Below the pieces are notes generated by a model. The model saw only the letters and a program-made list of their open reading frames with translations, was not told the DNA's origin and made no database searches. A program made the translations under genes and the position numbers. 52,286 nucleotides of DNA from DATAPE01 sp034667525 (GTDB lineage: Bacteria > Actinomycetota > CADDZG01 > WHSQ01): assembly GCA_034667525.1 (NCBI GenBank), contig JAXDJO010000014.1, forward strand, positions 1 through 52,286, written 5' to 3'. This document shows positions 17,016 to 23,937 of this stretch, piece after piece (position 1 is the first letter of the stretch; the number at the start of each line of letters is the position of its first letter).

Positions 17016-18473
17016 CTGGCGCAAACGGCAACGGTCGTCGAACCGGAGCAGACGGTCCGGCGGCAACCGCTCAAACATCAGATGGCAAGGCGTCGCGTGC
17101 TGCGCGCGGGGGCCGACGCGATCGCCGTGTCTTCGGCGATGTTCCTCGCGTCCTTCATTCGTTTCGACCTCCTCCACACCCCGCCTGCCAGAAAGCTCGA
17201 CTACACCGCGATCACGTTGATCGCGACGCCGGTCGCCATCTTCCTGTTCTGGCTGTACGGACTGTACGAACCTCGGCAGGTCCTCAGCCCTGTCACCGAG
17301 TTCAAGCAAGTGCTGCACGCGATCGTGGCGGGCGTGGCGGGGATCTTCTTGATCGATTCGCTTTTCAATCTGCATCTTGCCCGGGGGTGGGCCCTCCTGG
17401 TGATGGCGGGATTGCTCCTGGGTGTCGGTGGCGAACGCCTGGTTGTACGCAAGGTGTTGCACTTCCTGCGCCGCCGGGGCGGCGATCGAACGCGAACCAT
17501 CGTGCTCGGCGCGAACCAGGAAGCGAGGATCGTCGCGCGCACGCTGGAGCGGGAAACGTGGCTCGGCTACGAGATGATCGGTTTCGCGGACGATGTCGCT
17601 CCCAGAGGACAGCAGCCGGGTGAGGCGCATCCCGTCCTTGGGACCACCGATGAACTGCACGAACTGATCGAAGCGTATGGAGCCACCCTGGTGCTGGTCG
17701 CTGCATCGGCCTTCGACACCGCGCGCCTGAACCGCCTGCTGTGGGAGCTTCAAGACGCCGACGTGGACCTGCAGATCACTTCCGGGACCGTCGATCTGCT
17801 CGCCTCGCGCGTCACCGTGCAATCGGTTGCGGGCGTTCCCCTGTTGTATGTCAGGCGAACCGGGATGAACCCATTGCAGAAGGTACTCAAGCGAACGACC
17901 GACATTGTCGGGGCCGCCTTGGGCCTGGTCATCTTGTCGCCGGTGCTCGCCATCATTGGGATGCGGATCAAGGCCGACAGCGAAGGGAGCGTGTTCTTCT
18001 CCCAGGTGCGGGTCGGCCTCGACGGAAAGTTGTTCCACGTATGGAAGTTCCGCACGATGTTCAAAGACGCCGAGATGCGCCGGACGGAGTTGGAGCATCT
18101 CTCGGAAGGGCCCGGTTTGCTGTTCAAGCTTCGCAAGGACCCTCGGGTTACGAAGGTCGGAGGCTTCTTGCGCCGGTACTCGCTTGACGAGCTCCCTCAG
18201 CTATGGAACGTGCTCAAGGGAGAGATGAGCCTCGTCGGCCCCCGGCCCGCGCTGCCCAGTGAGGTCGAGCAATACGACGACTGGGTCCTCAACCGGCTCC
18301 GGGTCAAGCCGGGCATGACCGGTCTGTGGCAGGTGAGCGGGCGCACCGAGACCTCGTTCTCCGACTACGTGCGCTTCGACCTCTTCTACATCCAGAACTG
18401 GTCCCTGACCCTCGACCTCTCGATCCTCATCCGCACCCTGAGAGCGGTCATCTCCTCCGAGGGCGCCCACTAG
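17016..18473 (+). CDS. Polyprenyl glycosylphosphotransferase (initiating sugar transferase), CTG start
   Basis: This 485-residue protein starts repeat-unit synthesis by moving a sugar phosphate from a UDP-sugar to undecaprenyl phosphate. It has several N-terminal membrane helices, a central Rossmann-like region (IVLGANQEARIVAR), and the C-terminal bacterial sugar transferase domain. That domain holds KFRTMFKDAE, RRYSLDELPQLWNVLKGEMS, LVGPRPALPSE and KPGMTGLWQVSGR, which are diagnostic of the WcaJ/CpsE family. The preferred start is CTG 17016, 4 nt after GGAGGG (17006-17011). The first in-frame ATG (17082) has no Shine-Dalgarno sequence. The stop is followed directly by a T7 run and the dispersed repeat. 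Confidence 0.9.
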   Translation: MAQTATVVEPEQTVRRQPLKHQMARRRVLRAGADAIAVSSAMFLASFIRFDLLHTPPARKLDYTAITLIATPVAIFLFWLYGLYEPRQVLSPVTEFKQVLHAIVAGVAGIFLIDSLFNLHLARGWALLVMAGLLLGVGGERLVVRKVLHFLRRRGGDRTRTIVLGANQEARIVARTLERETWLGYEMIGFADDVAPRGQQPGEAHPVLGTTDELHELIEAYGATLVLVAASAFDTARLNRLLWELQDADVDLQITSGTVDLLASRVTVQSVAGVPLLYVRRTGMNPLQKVLKRTTDIVGAALGLVILSPVLAIIGMRIKADSEGSVFFSQVRVGLDGKLFHVWKFRTMFKDAEMRRTELEHLSEGPGLLFKLRKDPRVTKVGGFLRRYSLDELPQLWNVLKGEMSLVGPRPALPSEVEQYDDWVLNRLRVKPGMTGLWQVSGRTETSFSDYVRFDLFYIQNWSLTLDLSILIRTLRAVISSEGAH

Positions 18474-18523
18474 TTTTTTTGCGAGCTCAGCTTTTTTTGC
18501 GAGCTCAGCCACGTATACGGTGG
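18474..18523 (+). repeat. Dispersed GCGAGCTC/CCACG hairpin repeat, copy 2 with internal duplication
   Basis: Right after the sugar-transferase TAG, the 18-bp unit TTTTTTTGCGAGCTCAGC occurs twice (18474-18491 and 18492-18509), followed by the hairpin CCAC-GTATACG-GTGG. It has the same orientation relative to the upstream gene as the copies at 4299, 19145 and 36044. Confidence 0.7.
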
Positions 18524-18542
18524 TTCTGCGACCTCAGAAATG

Positions 18543-18548
18543 TAGTGT
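18543..18548 (+). promoter_or_regulatory. Candidate leaderless -10 box of the ACT-domain gene
   Basis: TAGTGT ends 7 nt before GTG 18556, which favours that GTG over 18520 or 18547 as the start. Confidence 0.4.
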
Positions 18549-18555
18549 GCGCGTT

Positions 18556-18936
18556 GTGTTCGAAGAGATCACCATCGTGGTCGACGACAAGCCGGGCATG
18601 CTGGCCGAGATTGGCGAAGCCCTCGGTCGCTCCGGAGTAAACATCGAGACGCTATCCGCGTTCACCCAGGGAGACCGGGCCGTCGTGCAGCTGGTGGTAG
18701 ACGACGAGGAGGACGCGGCCGAGGCTCTCAAGGTGGAGGGGATCACGGTGGAGGGCTCGCGCCCGGTGATGCTGGTGACGCTCGAGGACAGGCCGGGCGA
18801 GCTGGGCCGCTACTGCCGCAGGCTCGCCGATGCGGGGGTAACGATCTCCGGGGCCTATCTCTCGAAGAGGGGGGCCGGCGAGACCGAGCTGATATTCACG
18901 GTCGACGATATGGAGGCGGCGCGCCGGGCCGAGTAG
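18556..18936 (+). CDS. Tandem ACT-domain protein
   Basis: This 126-residue protein is made of two ACT domains. The first opens ITIVVDDKPGMLAEIGEALG and the second VTLEDRPGELGRYCRRLADA. Each has the D-x-PG-L/E-L pattern followed by a helix and an AGV/SGVNI-type strand. ACT domains bind small ligands, usually amino acids, and regulate enzymes. No catalytic domain is attached, so it is probably a stand-alone regulator or sensor. It is flanked on both sides by repeat copies and is not obviously part of the polysaccharide operon. What it regulates is unknown. Confidence 0.8.
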   Translation: MFEEITIVVDDKPGMLAEIGEALGRSGVNIETLSAFTQGDRAVVQLVVDDEEDAAEALKVEGITVEGSRPVMLVTLEDRPGELGRYCRRLADAGVTISGAYLSKRGAGETELIFTVDDMEAARRAE

Positions 18937-18963
18937 GTACTGGGCTGCTGGAGTGAAGCGGGG

Positions 18964-19145
18964 CCATGAGCCCGGGCGGAGGATCTTGATTCCCCGGTTC
19001 AGGAGCCACGCTATACGTGGCTGAACCATGAGCCCGGGCGGAGGATCTTGATTCCGCGGTTCAGGAGCCACGCTATACGTGGCTGAGCCATGAGCCCGGG
19101 CCGAGGATCTTGATTCCGCGGTTCAGGAGCCACGCTATACGTGGG
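18964..19145. repeat. Three tandem 62-bp repeats with CCACG/CGTGG hairpins (copy 3 of the dispersed family)
   Basis: Units begin at 18964, 19026 and 19088 with an exact 62-bp period and few differences. Each starts CCATGAGCCCGGGC, contains GAGGATCTTGATTCC and ends with GCCACG-CTATA-CGTGGC. The last unit runs into GGAGCTCGC and an A8 run shared with the terminator. They lie between converging genes. No open frame of note covers them, and they lack the spacers of a CRISPR array. Confidence 0.9.
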
Positions 19146-19155
19146 CGGAGCTCGC

Positions 19156-19193
19156 AAAAAAAAGGCCCGGCCGTTAGGCCGGGCCCCTCTTTT
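19156..19193. terminator. Bidirectional intrinsic terminator
   Basis: A perfect 9-bp GC stem (GGCCCGGCC, loop GTTA) is flanked by an A8 run on the left and TCTTTT on the right. It can therefore stop transcription from both the ACT gene and the DUF4383 gene, which converge here. Confidence 0.85.
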
Positions 19194-19203
19194 GATCGAA
19201 GCT

Positions 19204-19632
19204 TTAGGCGATTGCCGTTCGGCGTCCCAGCTCGGCCCCCACGGAGCCGAAGTAGACACCCAGCGCACCCGTAACGAGGTGCAGGAAGTTGTCAGGGTCG
19301 CCCGACCCACCGCTGTTGATCAGCGTGTGCATCAGGTTGCCCGGGTCGATGAACCCAAGCAGAGCCACCAGCAGCAGGACGACGCCGAAGAGCATGTTCA
19401 CGCTCTTGGCCATCGCATGTGCTCTGGAAGCAAAGAGCCATCCCGCGCCGAGCACCAGATGGATGATGTCGTGCAGATAGTTCACGCGGAAGATGATCAG
19501 CTTGTCGCCGTCGGTCCCCCCCGTGAACTTGCCGCCGACGAAAAGCCCAACGATGCCTACCAGTAGATAGACCACGCCGATGATCAGCGCGAACGTTTGG
19601 GCCGGAGTTCTTGTGGTTGCTGCCCTGTCCAT
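19204..19632 (-). CDS. DUF4383-type four-helix membrane protein
   Basis: This 142-residue protein has four hydrophobic segments, starting QTFALIIGVVYLLVGIVGLF and ending in LHLVTGALGVYFG. The NYLHDIIHLVLGAGWLFAS and DPGNLMHTLINS stretches fit the DUF4383 family of small actinobacterial membrane proteins, whose function is unknown. The ATG start has AAAGGGG about 6 nt upstream. The same strand stays open much further upstream in this frame, but that part reads as a shadow of the next gene. Transcription ends at the bidirectional terminator immediately downstream. Confidence 0.8.
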   Translation of the reverse strand: MDRAATTRTPAQTFALIIGVVYLLVGIVGLFVGGKFTGGTDGDKLIIFRVNYLHDIIHLVLGAGWLFASRAHAMAKSVNMLFGVVLLLVALLGFIDPGNLMHTLINSGGSGDPDNFLHLVTGALGVYFGSVGAELGRRTAIA

Positions 19633-19727
19633 TTTTTCCCCTTTCGTACCAGTTGATAGAATTCGGTTCCCTACATGTATAACGGCGTGGATGGTTCGGC
19701 TCTCGGACTTGGGATGGATTGCTGAAG

Positions 19728-21347
19728 CTACAAGTATCCGAGATTTCGCAGGGATTCCTCGATCTGGGCCTCCTCTTCCGCGGAATACGGGGAGGAGATC
19801 GAACCAGCCCCGGCGAGGGGAAGGTCCATCTCCGCCACCGTAACCGGCCGGCCTGCCTTCATGTCGCCGGGTAACAGGTCGAGCAGCACGTGGCCATCCA
19901 TCGCCGGCAACTTGAGCCCGGCGAGGTAAAGAGCCGTCGGCGCGATGTCGTAGAGCGATGCGACCAGCCCGTCCTTGGCTTCGATCCCTGGGCCGGCGAT
20001 CCCGAAGATTCCATCGGAGTGGTGGAAGCCGCGCGGCAGGTGGCGGTAGTCCGTGAGGATGTTGGGAGAGAACAGTCCATCGGACAACTCGTATGAGTAG
20101 TCGCGGCACACGGGAAACAGATCGGGGGCGCCGCCAGCTTCGGGCCCGAACATCACGTCCTCGCGCCGGTGCATCTGGGTTAAGACGGGGTTGCCATCGC
20201 CGGGGTCTATCAGCCCCTCGAATCGCTCGATGATCTCGTTCCGCACCGACTCATAGCGACTCTCTGAAACGATTCCCTCCGGCTCTCGTCCCTGAAGGTT
20301 AAGGTAGATCCCCTGTTGCGGGTTCGGCGAGGAGAACGCGTCGGTCTTTGACCAGTCGATGCGTGAGTGTGCGGCCCCCTTCGCTCGCCGCCACATCGTG
20401 CGAGGAACGACCTTCTTCGCTCTGCGAGCGATCTGGCGCATACGCGGAGATTGCGCGACCGCGCCCGCCCCCCCGACGTTCAAGAGCCCCCACTCCTTCA
20501 GCGCGAGATTGACGTTGACGACTTTGTCCTTGGGCCCGAAGCCATGGTCCGACATCGTGATCACGAAGCCCTCGTCTCCGGACCAGTCCACGAGATCGCC
20601 GATCACTTCGTCCATCTCATCGAAGAACGTCCACACGCGCTCGCGGATCGGGGCCGCCTCGGGAAGATCGAAATGCTCGCAGCGCGGATCGATGTACTTG
20701 TAATGACAATGCATCAGCCGGTCGGGTGCCTCGAGAACGGCGAAGAGTAACGGGACACGACTGTGCTGATCGAGCAGCACCCGGAGCGCCGTACGTTTCT
20801 TGGCGAGGTTGCGCGACAGACGTTCGATGATCGCGGTGGACTTCCAATCGTCGTCGTAATTCACCTCGATGTCGATCTCATAAGAGTCGACCACGGCCGC
20901 TATCGAGTCGCGGAGGGACTCCGGATAAGTGAAGTTCTCGGGAGTCTTCCCGCCTCCTTCCGGCGTCAACATCCCCGACACCGCGAACCCGTCAACCACC
21001 GGCGCGGGGTAGGTCATCGGGATGTTGAACAAACCGATCGGCATGCCCTGCGCGTTCGCCGCGTTCCACAGCGCCGGAGCGGTCACTCTGTCAAGACGAA
21101 CGAGACCCTTCGGCTGCTGGGCGTGACCGAGCATGAAACCGAAGATGCCGTGCTTGCCGGGATTGACGCCGGTGAAGATCGAAGTCCAGCCCGGCGGCGT
21201 GTACGGAGGCACGGTCGAGGTCAAGATCCCCGAGGCACCACGGTCCAGCAATGCCTTGAGCTTGGGCATGTGTCCGGCCTCGAAAGCCGGGGTCAGCACG
21301 TTGTAGGTGGCGCCGTCGAGGCCCAGGAGGAGAACCCTTTGCGTCAC
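19728..21347 (-). CDS. Alkaline-phosphatase-superfamily protein (type I phosphodiesterase-like) B
   Basis: This 539-residue protein is a paralogue of the one at 15380. It shows LLGLDGATYNV, the nucleophile region TPPGWTSIFTGVNPGKHG, APDRLMHCHYKY, MSDHGFG and FHHSDG, so the metal and Thr positions are kept. No signal peptide is seen. The GTG start (21347) overlaps the preceding stop as GTGA, coupling it to the CDP-alcohol phosphotransferase; the longer upstream frame is rejected. It ends SPYSAEEEAQIEESLRNLGY plus Leu. The substrate is not known; a phosphodiester made by the neighbouring transferase is plausible. Confidence 0.85.
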   Translation of the reverse strand: MTQRVLLLGLDGATYNVLTPAFEAGHMPKLKALLDRGASGILTSTVPPYTPPGWTSIFTGVNPGKHGIFGFMLGHAQQPKGLVRLDRVTAPALWNAANAQGMPIGLFNIPMTYPAPVVDGFAVSGMLTPEGGGKTPENFTYPESLRDSIAAVVDSYEIDIEVNYDDDWKSTAIIERLSRNLAKKRTALRVLLDQHSRVPLLFAVLEAPDRLMHCHYKYIDPRCEHFDLPEAAPIRERVWTFFDEMDEVIGDLVDWSGDEGFVITMSDHGFGPKDKVVNVNLALKEWGLLNVGGAGAVAQSPRMRQIARRAKKVVPRTMWRRAKGAAHSRIDWSKTDAFSSPNPQQGIYLNLQGREPEGIVSESRYESVRNEIIERFEGLIDPGDGNPVLTQMHRREDVMFGPEAGGAPDLFPVCRDYSYELSDGLFSPNILTDYRHLPRGFHHSDGIFGIAGPGIEAKDGLVASLYDIAPTALYLAGLKLPAMDGHVLLDLLPGDMKAGRPVTVAEMDLPLAGAGSISSPYSAEEEAQIEESLRNLGYL

Positions 21348-22021
21348 CGCCGCAGCAGCCTTACGACTGCGCTGAGGACGCCGCCGGCCATCAGCGTGCA
21401 GCCGATCGCAAGACACGGAACCACCCAACCGAACAATGGCCCGATGACGAACACGATCCCCGCGACATCGGGGGCCCCCGGACGCGCAAGCAACCGATGG
21501 CGGGCCAGCCACGAACCAGCGTCAGGCGACGCCTGCGCGGCGGGGTCCTGCGGAGCAGGGCTGGAGGCAAGGCTGAAGAAATACGCCGAGAGAAGCCCAT
21601 AGACGACCGCCCACAAAAACCGCCCATCGGAGCCATGAGGTTGGGCAACCTTCCACAAGTACACGACCAATCCCAAGGAGGCACTGGTGCGCCGGAGACC
21701 ATCGGCGATGCTGTCCAGCGATTTGCCATCGGGGTTGATGGTTCCCAGCGCTCTTGCGACCTTGCCGTCAACGCAATCGAGCAGGAACGAAAGATAGAAG
21801 AGGCCGGCCCCGGCGATGAGTCCCGCCCGGGTTCCCCAACCGAAGGCGAGGCCGATCGGGAGACCAACAGCTGCAGAGAGCCACGTAACCTGATCGGCGG
21901 AGAGCAAACGCCGCGCCGCCACGAAGCGCGCGATCGGTACCGCGAGTGGATCGATGACCAGAACCGTCCACCAGTAATCGCGCTTCTTGGCCCCCCCGGG
22001 AACCGCTTCCAGCGTGCTCAT
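21344..22021 (-). CDS. CDP-alcohol phosphotransferase (CDP-OH_P_transf family)
   Basis: This 225-residue membrane protein has the complete family signature DG-x2-AR-x8-G-x3-D-x3-D (DCVDGKVARALG, then DGKSLDSIAD). The enzyme moves a phospho-alcohol from CDP-alcohol to a second alcohol, or a phosphatidyl group from CDP-diacylglycerol, in the membrane. In this locus, with a cytidylyltransferase and a G1P-dehydrogenase-like enzyme, it is the natural candidate to use the CDP-alcohol made there. An ordinary phospholipid synthase cannot be excluded. The ATG at 22021 overlaps the preceding mini-ORF stop as TGATG; a GTG one codon upstream is also in frame. Confidence 0.87.
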   Translation of the reverse strand: MSTLEAVPGGAKKRDYWWTVLVIDPLAVPIARFVAARRLLSADQVTWLSAAVGLPIGLAFGWGTRAGLIAGAGLFYLSFLLDCVDGKVARALGTINPDGKSLDSIADGLRRTSASLGLVVYLWKVAQPHGSDGRFLWAVVYGLLSAYFFSLASSPAPQDPAAQASPDAGSWLARHRLLARPGAPDVAGIVFVIGPLFGWVVPCLAIGCTLMAGGVLSAVVRLLRR

Positions 22022-22160
22022 CACGCGACGCCGACCTCGAATGCGAGATCGACCGGGATTGCGCTCATCACGCGCGATACCAACCTCAAAGAAGAGACGA
22101 CTTGGGGGTTGCCCATCACCCGACGCCGACCTCGAACGGGAGATCGAAAGGGGTTGCGCC
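22019..22160 (-). repeat. Triplicated 47-48 bp element encoding TGATG-coupled mini-ORFs
   Basis: Units start at 22019, 22066 and 22114 (47, 48 and 47 bp), and CATCACG recurs at 22161. On the minus strand each junction reads TGATG. The glycosyltransferase stop overlaps an ATG opening a 15-codon ORF (22163-22116, MGATPFDLPFEVGVG). Its TGA overlaps an ATG opening a 31-codon ORF (22116-22021), whose TGA overlaps the phosphotransferase ATG. The outer units encode similar peptides (FDLPFEVGVG and VDLAFEVGVA); the middle unit is one base longer and shifts frame. Whether the peptides are made is unknown. Confidence 0.75.
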
Positions 22161-22162
22161 CA

Positions 22163-23134
22163 TCACGTGGGCCCAATCTCTCCGGCCCGCTCCGCCCAGG
22201 GATCGATCAAGCCTTGACCCCGGGCTTGCTCCCACGCGCCGACGAGCCAGCCGGTGACCAGGCCGGGATCGCGATCGCGCGCCGCTCGCCCGATGTTCAG
22301 CAGGAACAATCCCACGAACCCCCACCACAACGCAGCCTTGTGCAGGGTGTCCTGGGGAAGGTTCTTACGATGCAGGTAGAACTGGTTTCCGAAATTCATC
22401 CTCTGAAGCTGGAATGAGGGCATCCGGTAGGTGAGCGTCTTGAAGTGCTCGCATTTTGCTGTGGGGATCTGCACCAGCGCATAGCGGCGCGACACCCGAT
22501 AAGTGAAATCGATGTCTTCCTTATACGCGTATCCGCCCAGCTCCTCGTCGAACCGGAAATGATCGAAGACTTCCCTCCGGAACGACATGAAGTAGCCCAC
22601 GAAACATTCGACTTTCCTGACTCCGGCCGCTTCCGATACGCCTTCTATCCAAAATCCCGGCCGCAACTTTCCGGACGCTTCCGGCCACCAGCCTCCGATC
22701 CCGAACAGCTTCCGCCACCAGATCGACATCCGCGGGGGGCGCGCGGGATTGATCGCGGTGGCCCGGACTCCGCCCAGCTCCGGCCCCCAGCGCGCATATT
22801 CCTTCAGGCACTCCTCGTGGCAGTCGGGGGCCAGATAGACGTCGTCATCCAGCAAGAACACGGGATCTCCGGCCGTCAGGTCGAGTCCGGCGTTGCGTTG
22901 GATCGTCAAGCCGCGCGGCGCAGGGTTGACGTACTGGAGGGGTAGCCCCGCCTCGCTGCACAGGCGCTCGATCTCGCTGCGAACGGGGGTGTCATCGCTC
23001 GAATCGACGATGCAGAGCTCGCCCGGCAGAACGGTTTGAGCCACCACGCTCTGGATCGTCCTCACCAATTCCTCCGGCCGGTTGCGGGTGGCGATGATGA
23101 AGACCGACCCCCCGCCGCTATCCGGAGCGGTCAC
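22163..23134 (-). CDS. Family 2 glycosyltransferase
   Basis: This 323-residue GT-A enzyme opens with VFIIATRNRPEELVRTIQSV and has IVDSSDD, a nucleotide/metal motif LLDDDVYLAPD, and the acceptor-side ED in YKEDIDFTYRV. A C-terminal hydrophobic stretch (WWGFVGLFLLNIG) could anchor it at the membrane. It transfers an unknown sugar, probably to a lipid-linked intermediate. The GTG start overlaps the WecG-like stop as GTGA, so the longer open frame upstream is a shadow. Its own stop enters the TGATG repeat chain. Confidence 0.88.
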   Translation of the reverse strand: MTAPDSGGGSVFIIATRNRPEELVRTIQSVVAQTVLPGELCIVDSSDDTPVRSEIERLCSEAGLPLQYVNPAPRGLTIQRNAGLDLTAGDPVFLLDDDVYLAPDCHEECLKEYARWGPELGGVRATAINPARPPRMSIWWRKLFGIGGWWPEASGKLRPGFWIEGVSEAAGVRKVECFVGYFMSFRREVFDHFRFDEELGGYAYKEDIDFTYRVSRRYALVQIPTAKCEHFKTLTYRMPSFQLQRMNFGNQFYLHRKNLPQDTLHKAALWWGFVGLFLLNIGRAARDRDPGLVTGWLVGAWEQARGQGLIDPWAERAGEIGPT

Positions 23135-23886
23135 CGATCCGTCCGAGACGTCCGCAACTCCTGAAGGACCCTCCACATGAAGGCGGGATTGCCCACCACG
23201 TAGCGGTGCCAGAGCCGGCGCGGTTCCAGGGCCAGCCGGTAGAGCCACTCGAGGGCGTAATGGTTCATCCAGTGGGGGGCCCGAGGAACCTCTCGCGCCT
23301 GGAAGTCGAAGAAGGCCCCCACGCCCACCCCGATGCGCGCCCCCGTCTTGTCCAGATAACGGTCCAGCCACAGCTCTTGGGCGGGATTGCCGAGCCCCAC
23401 AAGCAGAAGCGTCGCCCCGCTGTCCCGGATCGCCTGCAGCACCTCTTCCTGCCCGGAGGAGGGATATCCATCCCGAACGCCGACGATCTGAAGGGCGGGG
23501 AGCTTGCGGCGGAGGTCTGAAGCCGCCCGCTCGGCGACTCCAGGTTTCGCTCCATAGAAGAAGACGCTCCATCCCCGCTTGGCCGCACGCCGGAGGAGCA
23601 GAGGCGTGAAGAAGTTGCCGTTGAGGTCCTGGGGGAAGCGCTTGCCGAGGATCAGCGCGCCGATCATCACGCCTTTGCCGTCGTTCAGGACGAGGTCGGC
23701 TCTGCGCAGAACCTCCAGGTAGGCAGGATCGGAATAGGCAAGGTTGACCGTATGGACGTTGGCATGCACGACAAACGCGGGCGGGTCCCTTTCGGCCAGC
23801 TCTTCGATGCGATCCAGGGCATCGAAAGCGTCCAAGCGCGCGAAATCGATATCAAACATCACGACTCGGGAACCGCTAAGGAGCAC
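23131..23886 (-). CDS. WecG/TagA/CpsF family glycosyltransferase
   Basis: This 251-residue protein matches the WecG/TagA fold. It has HANVHTVNLAYSDPAY, LVLNDGKGV (catalytic-region Asp), VGLGNPAQELWLDRY and GAFFDFQAREVPRAPHWMN. Members add N-acetylmannosamine-type sugars to undecaprenyl-diphosphate-linked GlcNAc in enterobacterial antigen or wall teichoic acid synthesis, acting at the inner membrane. It is probably the second transferase after the initiating enzyme at 17016 (inference). The GTG 23886 start is not strongly marked; ATG 23859 is possible. It is divergent from the flavoprotein gene, with about 50 bp between them. Confidence 0.88.
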   Translation of the reverse strand: MLLSGSRVVMFDIDFARLDAFDALDRIEELAERDPPAFVVHANVHTVNLAYSDPAYLEVLRRADLVLNDGKGVMIGALILGKRFPQDLNGNFFTPLLLRRAAKRGWSVFFYGAKPGVAERAASDLRRKLPALQIVGVRDGYPSSGQEEVLQAIRDSGATLLLVGLGNPAQELWLDRYLDKTGARIGVGVGAFFDFQAREVPRAPHWMNHYALEWLYRLALEPRRLWHRYVVGNPAFMWRVLQELRTSRTDR

Positions 23887-23937
23887 GGCGGCAGTATGCC
23901 AGCAGGGGAAACGGCCCCGTTTAGAGTGAGCGCCCTC

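Noticed and set aside
18474..18523. Intrinsic terminator after the sugar transferase gene
   Set aside because: The T-runs come before the hairpin in the direction of transcription, the reverse of a standard terminator.
18964..19145. CRISPR array
   Set aside because: The tandem units follow one another without unique spacers, and no cas genes are nearby.
19633..20109. N-terminal extension of the DUF4383 protein
   Set aside because: The upstream frame is low-complexity Arg-rich sequence lying over the phosphodiesterase-like gene; a good Shine-Dalgarno sequence marks ATG 19632.
23135..23572. N-terminal extension of the family 2 glycosyltransferase
   Set aside because: It is a shifted-frame shadow of the WecG-like gene. 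The GTGA overlap gives a natural start at the conserved N-terminus.
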